Assembly (NCBI GenBank): GCA_020638295.1 | Contig: JACKIU010000003.1 | Span: 62,001-126,000, forward strand | Direction of reading: 5' to 3' | From: Rhodospirillales bacterium | GTDB lineage: Bacteria > Pseudomonadota > Alphaproteobacteria > Micavibrionales > Micavibrionaceae | DNA: 64,000 nucleotides | Shown here: piece after piece, positions 62,303-64,000 of the stretch | Numbering within the stretch: the first letter of the stretch is position 1 | Layout of the letters: the number at the start of each line of letters is the position of its first letter | Notes under the pieces: model-generated | Told to the model about the DNA's origin: nothing | Database searches by the model: none | What the model saw: the letters and a program-made list of their open reading frames with translations, nothing else | Made by a program: the position numbers and the translations under genes

Positions 62303-63232
62303 TTGTCTTTGAGTGCAAAACCCTATCGGCTGTTTTGTTTTGGCTATGGATATTGCTGCGATTATCTCGGTCACGATTTGCTGGGCCGGGACGGCTGGCA
62401 GGTGGTCGGGACGACGCGGGACCCTGAAAAACGTGACACACTGAGGGCGCGCGGCGTGGAGGCGTATGTTTTTGATGCCGGTGCGCCGCTGGCCGACCCC
62501 TATCAGGTATTGAAAGATACGACGCATTTGTTGATTTCTACGCCTCCGGGCAATGACGGCGATCCGGCGTTTTTGGCGCATGCGCAGGATATACTGGATT
62601 TGGAGCATTTGCAGTGGGTCGGGTATTTATCGACGACCGGAGTTTACGGCGATCGGGGCGGGGACTGGGTGAATGAAGTTTCGGCGCGGCAGCCGAGTTC
62701 TCAGCGCGGGTCGCGGCGAGAAAAGGCTGAGGATCAATGGATGTCATTGTATAAACAACGTGGTTTGCCGTTGCATATTTTTCGTTTAGCCGGAATTTAC
62801 GGCCCCGGTCGTAGTGCGCTGGATTCGATTCGGGCCGGTAAGGCGCGGCGTATTGACAAGCCGGGCCACGCCTTTAGCCGTATCCATGTTGAGGATATCG
62901 TTCAGGTGCTGGAGGCTTCTATGGCTCGACCGAATCCGGGGGCGATTTATAATGTCGCGGATGATGAGGCCTCGCCCAGTCATAAGGTGATTGAGCATGC
63001 GTGTGAGTTGCTCGGGCGGCCTGTGCCGCCTTTAGAGCCGTTTGATGAGGCGGATCTTTCGCCGATGGCGCGGAGCTTTTATTACGATAATAAGCGCGTG
63101 AAAAATGAGCGGATTAAGAATGAGCTGGGGGTGGTACTGAAATACAAGACGTACAGGGAAGGTCTTCAGGGATGCCTGGAGGCGGAAGAATATGCGTTGT
63201 CGATTTTTAAGGCTGGCGGCAAATTGTTTTAG
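62303..63232 (+). CDS. NAD-dependent epimerase/dehydratase-like protein (YeeZ type)
   Basis: 309 residues, atypical short-chain dehydrogenase fold. Glycine motif FGYGYCCDYLG near 13-23, YLSTTGVYGDRGGDWVNE and FRLAGIYGPGRSALD follow. The active-site Tyr/Lys pattern is altered, as usual in this subgroup, whose reaction is unknown. The start is a TTG preceded by GTGAGG; no ATG is in frame upstream. Confidence 0.78.
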   Translation: MSLSAKPYRLFCFGYGYCCDYLGHDLLGRDGWQVVGTTRDPEKRDTLRARGVEAYVFDAGAPLADPYQVLKDTTHLLISTPPGNDGDPAFLAHAQDILDLEHLQWVGYLSTTGVYGDRGGDWVNEVSARQPSSQRGSRREKAEDQWMSLYKQRGLPLHIFRLAGIYGPGRSALDSIRAGKARRIDKPGHAFSRIHVEDIVQVLEASMARPNPGAIYNVADDEASPSHKVIEHACELLGRPVPPLEPFDEADLSPMARSFYYDNKRVKNERIKNELGVVLKYKTYREGLQGCLEAEEYALSIFKAGGKLF

Positions 63233-63244
63233 AATCTCCCTGCG

Positions 63245-64000
63245 TCAGCGACACCTAGCATTGTTTTTTACATTTTTTGAGGCGTCGAACGGCAGACGTA
63301 CAGTGACGGTGGTGCCTTGACCGACGACCGATTCGATGAACAGGGCGCCGCCGTGCATTTCCGCCAGTTCCTTGCTGATCGCCAGACCGAGGCCTGAGCC
63401 TTCATGATCGCGGGCATAGGATGAGGAGACTTGTTCGAACGGCTTGGTGACGCTGGCCAGTTTGTTGGCCGGGATGCCGATGCCGTTATCAATGACTTTT
63501 AGTGACAGGTAGTTTTCGCGCTCGAGGCTGGTGAGGATGACCTCCCCGCCTTCAGGCGTGAATTTCACGGCGTTTGAGAGCAGGTTCAGGATGATTTGCA
63601 GGACGGCGCGGCGGTCGGCGATGATTTTGAAGTCTTCATCCAAGGTCTGGTTAAGAGTGATCTTCACACCCGCTTCATGGGCGCGGCCTTCCATCATATG
63701 GAGGCTGAGCTGCATGATTTTCACGACGTTGATTTCTTCGAGGCTGAGTTCATATTTCCCCGCTTCGATTTTAGACATATCGAGAATGTCGCTGATGAGG
63801 TCGAGGAGATGTTGTCCGCTGTCGCGGATGCCGGAAATGTATTCAAGATATTTTTCCGTCCCAATAGGGCCGAGGAGCTGGCGATGCATCATTTCGGAAA
63901 AGCCGATGATGGCGTTGAGCGGGGTGCGCAGTTCGTGGCTCATGTTGGCGAGGAACTGGGTGCGCGAGGCGTAGGCGGCTTCGGCCTGTTCTTTGGCCTT
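63245..64000 (-). CDS. Sensor histidine kinase, C-terminal part (runs off window)
   Basis: Reads from the window edge to a stop at 63245 (about 250 residues seen). The H-box is MSHELRTPLNAIIGFSEMM; the N-box is NLLSNAVKFTPEGGEV; the G1 box is VIDNGIGIPANKLASVTKPFEQ; the G2 box is GSGLGLAIS. The H-box is preceded by a helix QAEAAYASRTQFLAN typical of PAS-linked kinases of the PleC/DivJ type. The sensor half lies outside the window. Confidence 0.9.
   Translation of the reverse strand, partial: KAKEQAEAAYASRTQFLANMSHELRTPLNAIIGFSEMMHRQLLGPIGTEKYLEYISGIRDSGQHLLDLISDILDMSKIEAGKYELSLEEINVVKIMQLSLHMMEGRAHEAGVKITLNQTLDEDFKIIADRRAVLQIILNLLSNAVKFTPEGGEVILTSLERENYLSLKVIDNGIGIPANKLASVTKPFEQVSSSYARDHEGSGLGLAISKELAEMHGGALFIESVVGQGTTVTVRLPFDASKNVKNNARCR

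Overview
The window looks like chromosome of a free-living alphaproteobacterium of intermediate GC. The evidence is the block kdsD-lptC-lptA-lptB-rpoN-hpf-ptsN, a small heat-shock gene paired with a DUF1150 gene behind a ROSE-like leader, a short DEDDy ribonuclease D, long-form HPF, a CHCC zinc-finger protein and a membrane-anchored cytochrome c. A Micavibrio/Rhodospirillales-like lineage is my guess; no rRNA or marker tree was available to test it.

Layout. 1-8.1 kb: a truncated membrane protein, a THUMP-like methyltransferase, a dihydroorotase gene broken by one missing base, a response regulator, folE, cysS, a class I glutamine amidotransferase and a lone pilin-like protein. 8.1-17.2 kb: CHCC protein, Hsp20 and DUF1150, then a long minus-strand block for Kdo synthesis and LPS transport (kdsD, lptC, lptA, lptB, with a LysE exporter inserted), sigma-54, HPF and PtsN, headed by ribonuclease D and tRNA-Leu(CAG). 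17.3-26.5 kb: a degenerate PleD-like protein, a small orphan protein behind a TetR-type palindrome, recR and lolA, an AT-rich Mrr-like endonuclease gene lying between lolA and ftsK, two small unknown genes and pheA. 26.5-35.1 kb: cytochrome c, holC, a lysine 2,3-aminomutase-like radical SAM enzyme, a GNAT acetyltransferase, pepA, lptF-lptG, mlaA-mlaC.

35.2-43.8 kb is the most unusual part: three consecutive co-directional genes of 917-1002 codons encode paralogous DotA/TraY-type polytopic membrane proteins (type IVB secretion/conjugation family), with no other dot/icm gene in the window. 44-50.3 kb: ettA, a NemR/AcuR-like TetR regulator with its own palindrome, tag, and a TerA-like / Ca2+ antiporter / TerD cluster. 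50.5-64 kb: a membrane-anchored SNase-like protein, xseA, putA, purD, tadA and rluB with overlapping start codons, rsmD, uppP, a b561 cytochrome, a GST, an NAD-dependent epimerase-like protein and the C-terminal part of a histidine kinase.

Envelope biogenesis recurs throughout: Lpt (A, B, C, F, G), KdsD, LolA, MlaA/MlaC, UppP and the DotA-like proteins. I saw no CRISPR array, complete insertion sequence, prophage module or rRNA. No stretch longer than about 300 bases lacks a gene; the largest gaps (9919-10204, 24434-24724, 61299-61591) show only the sites listed.
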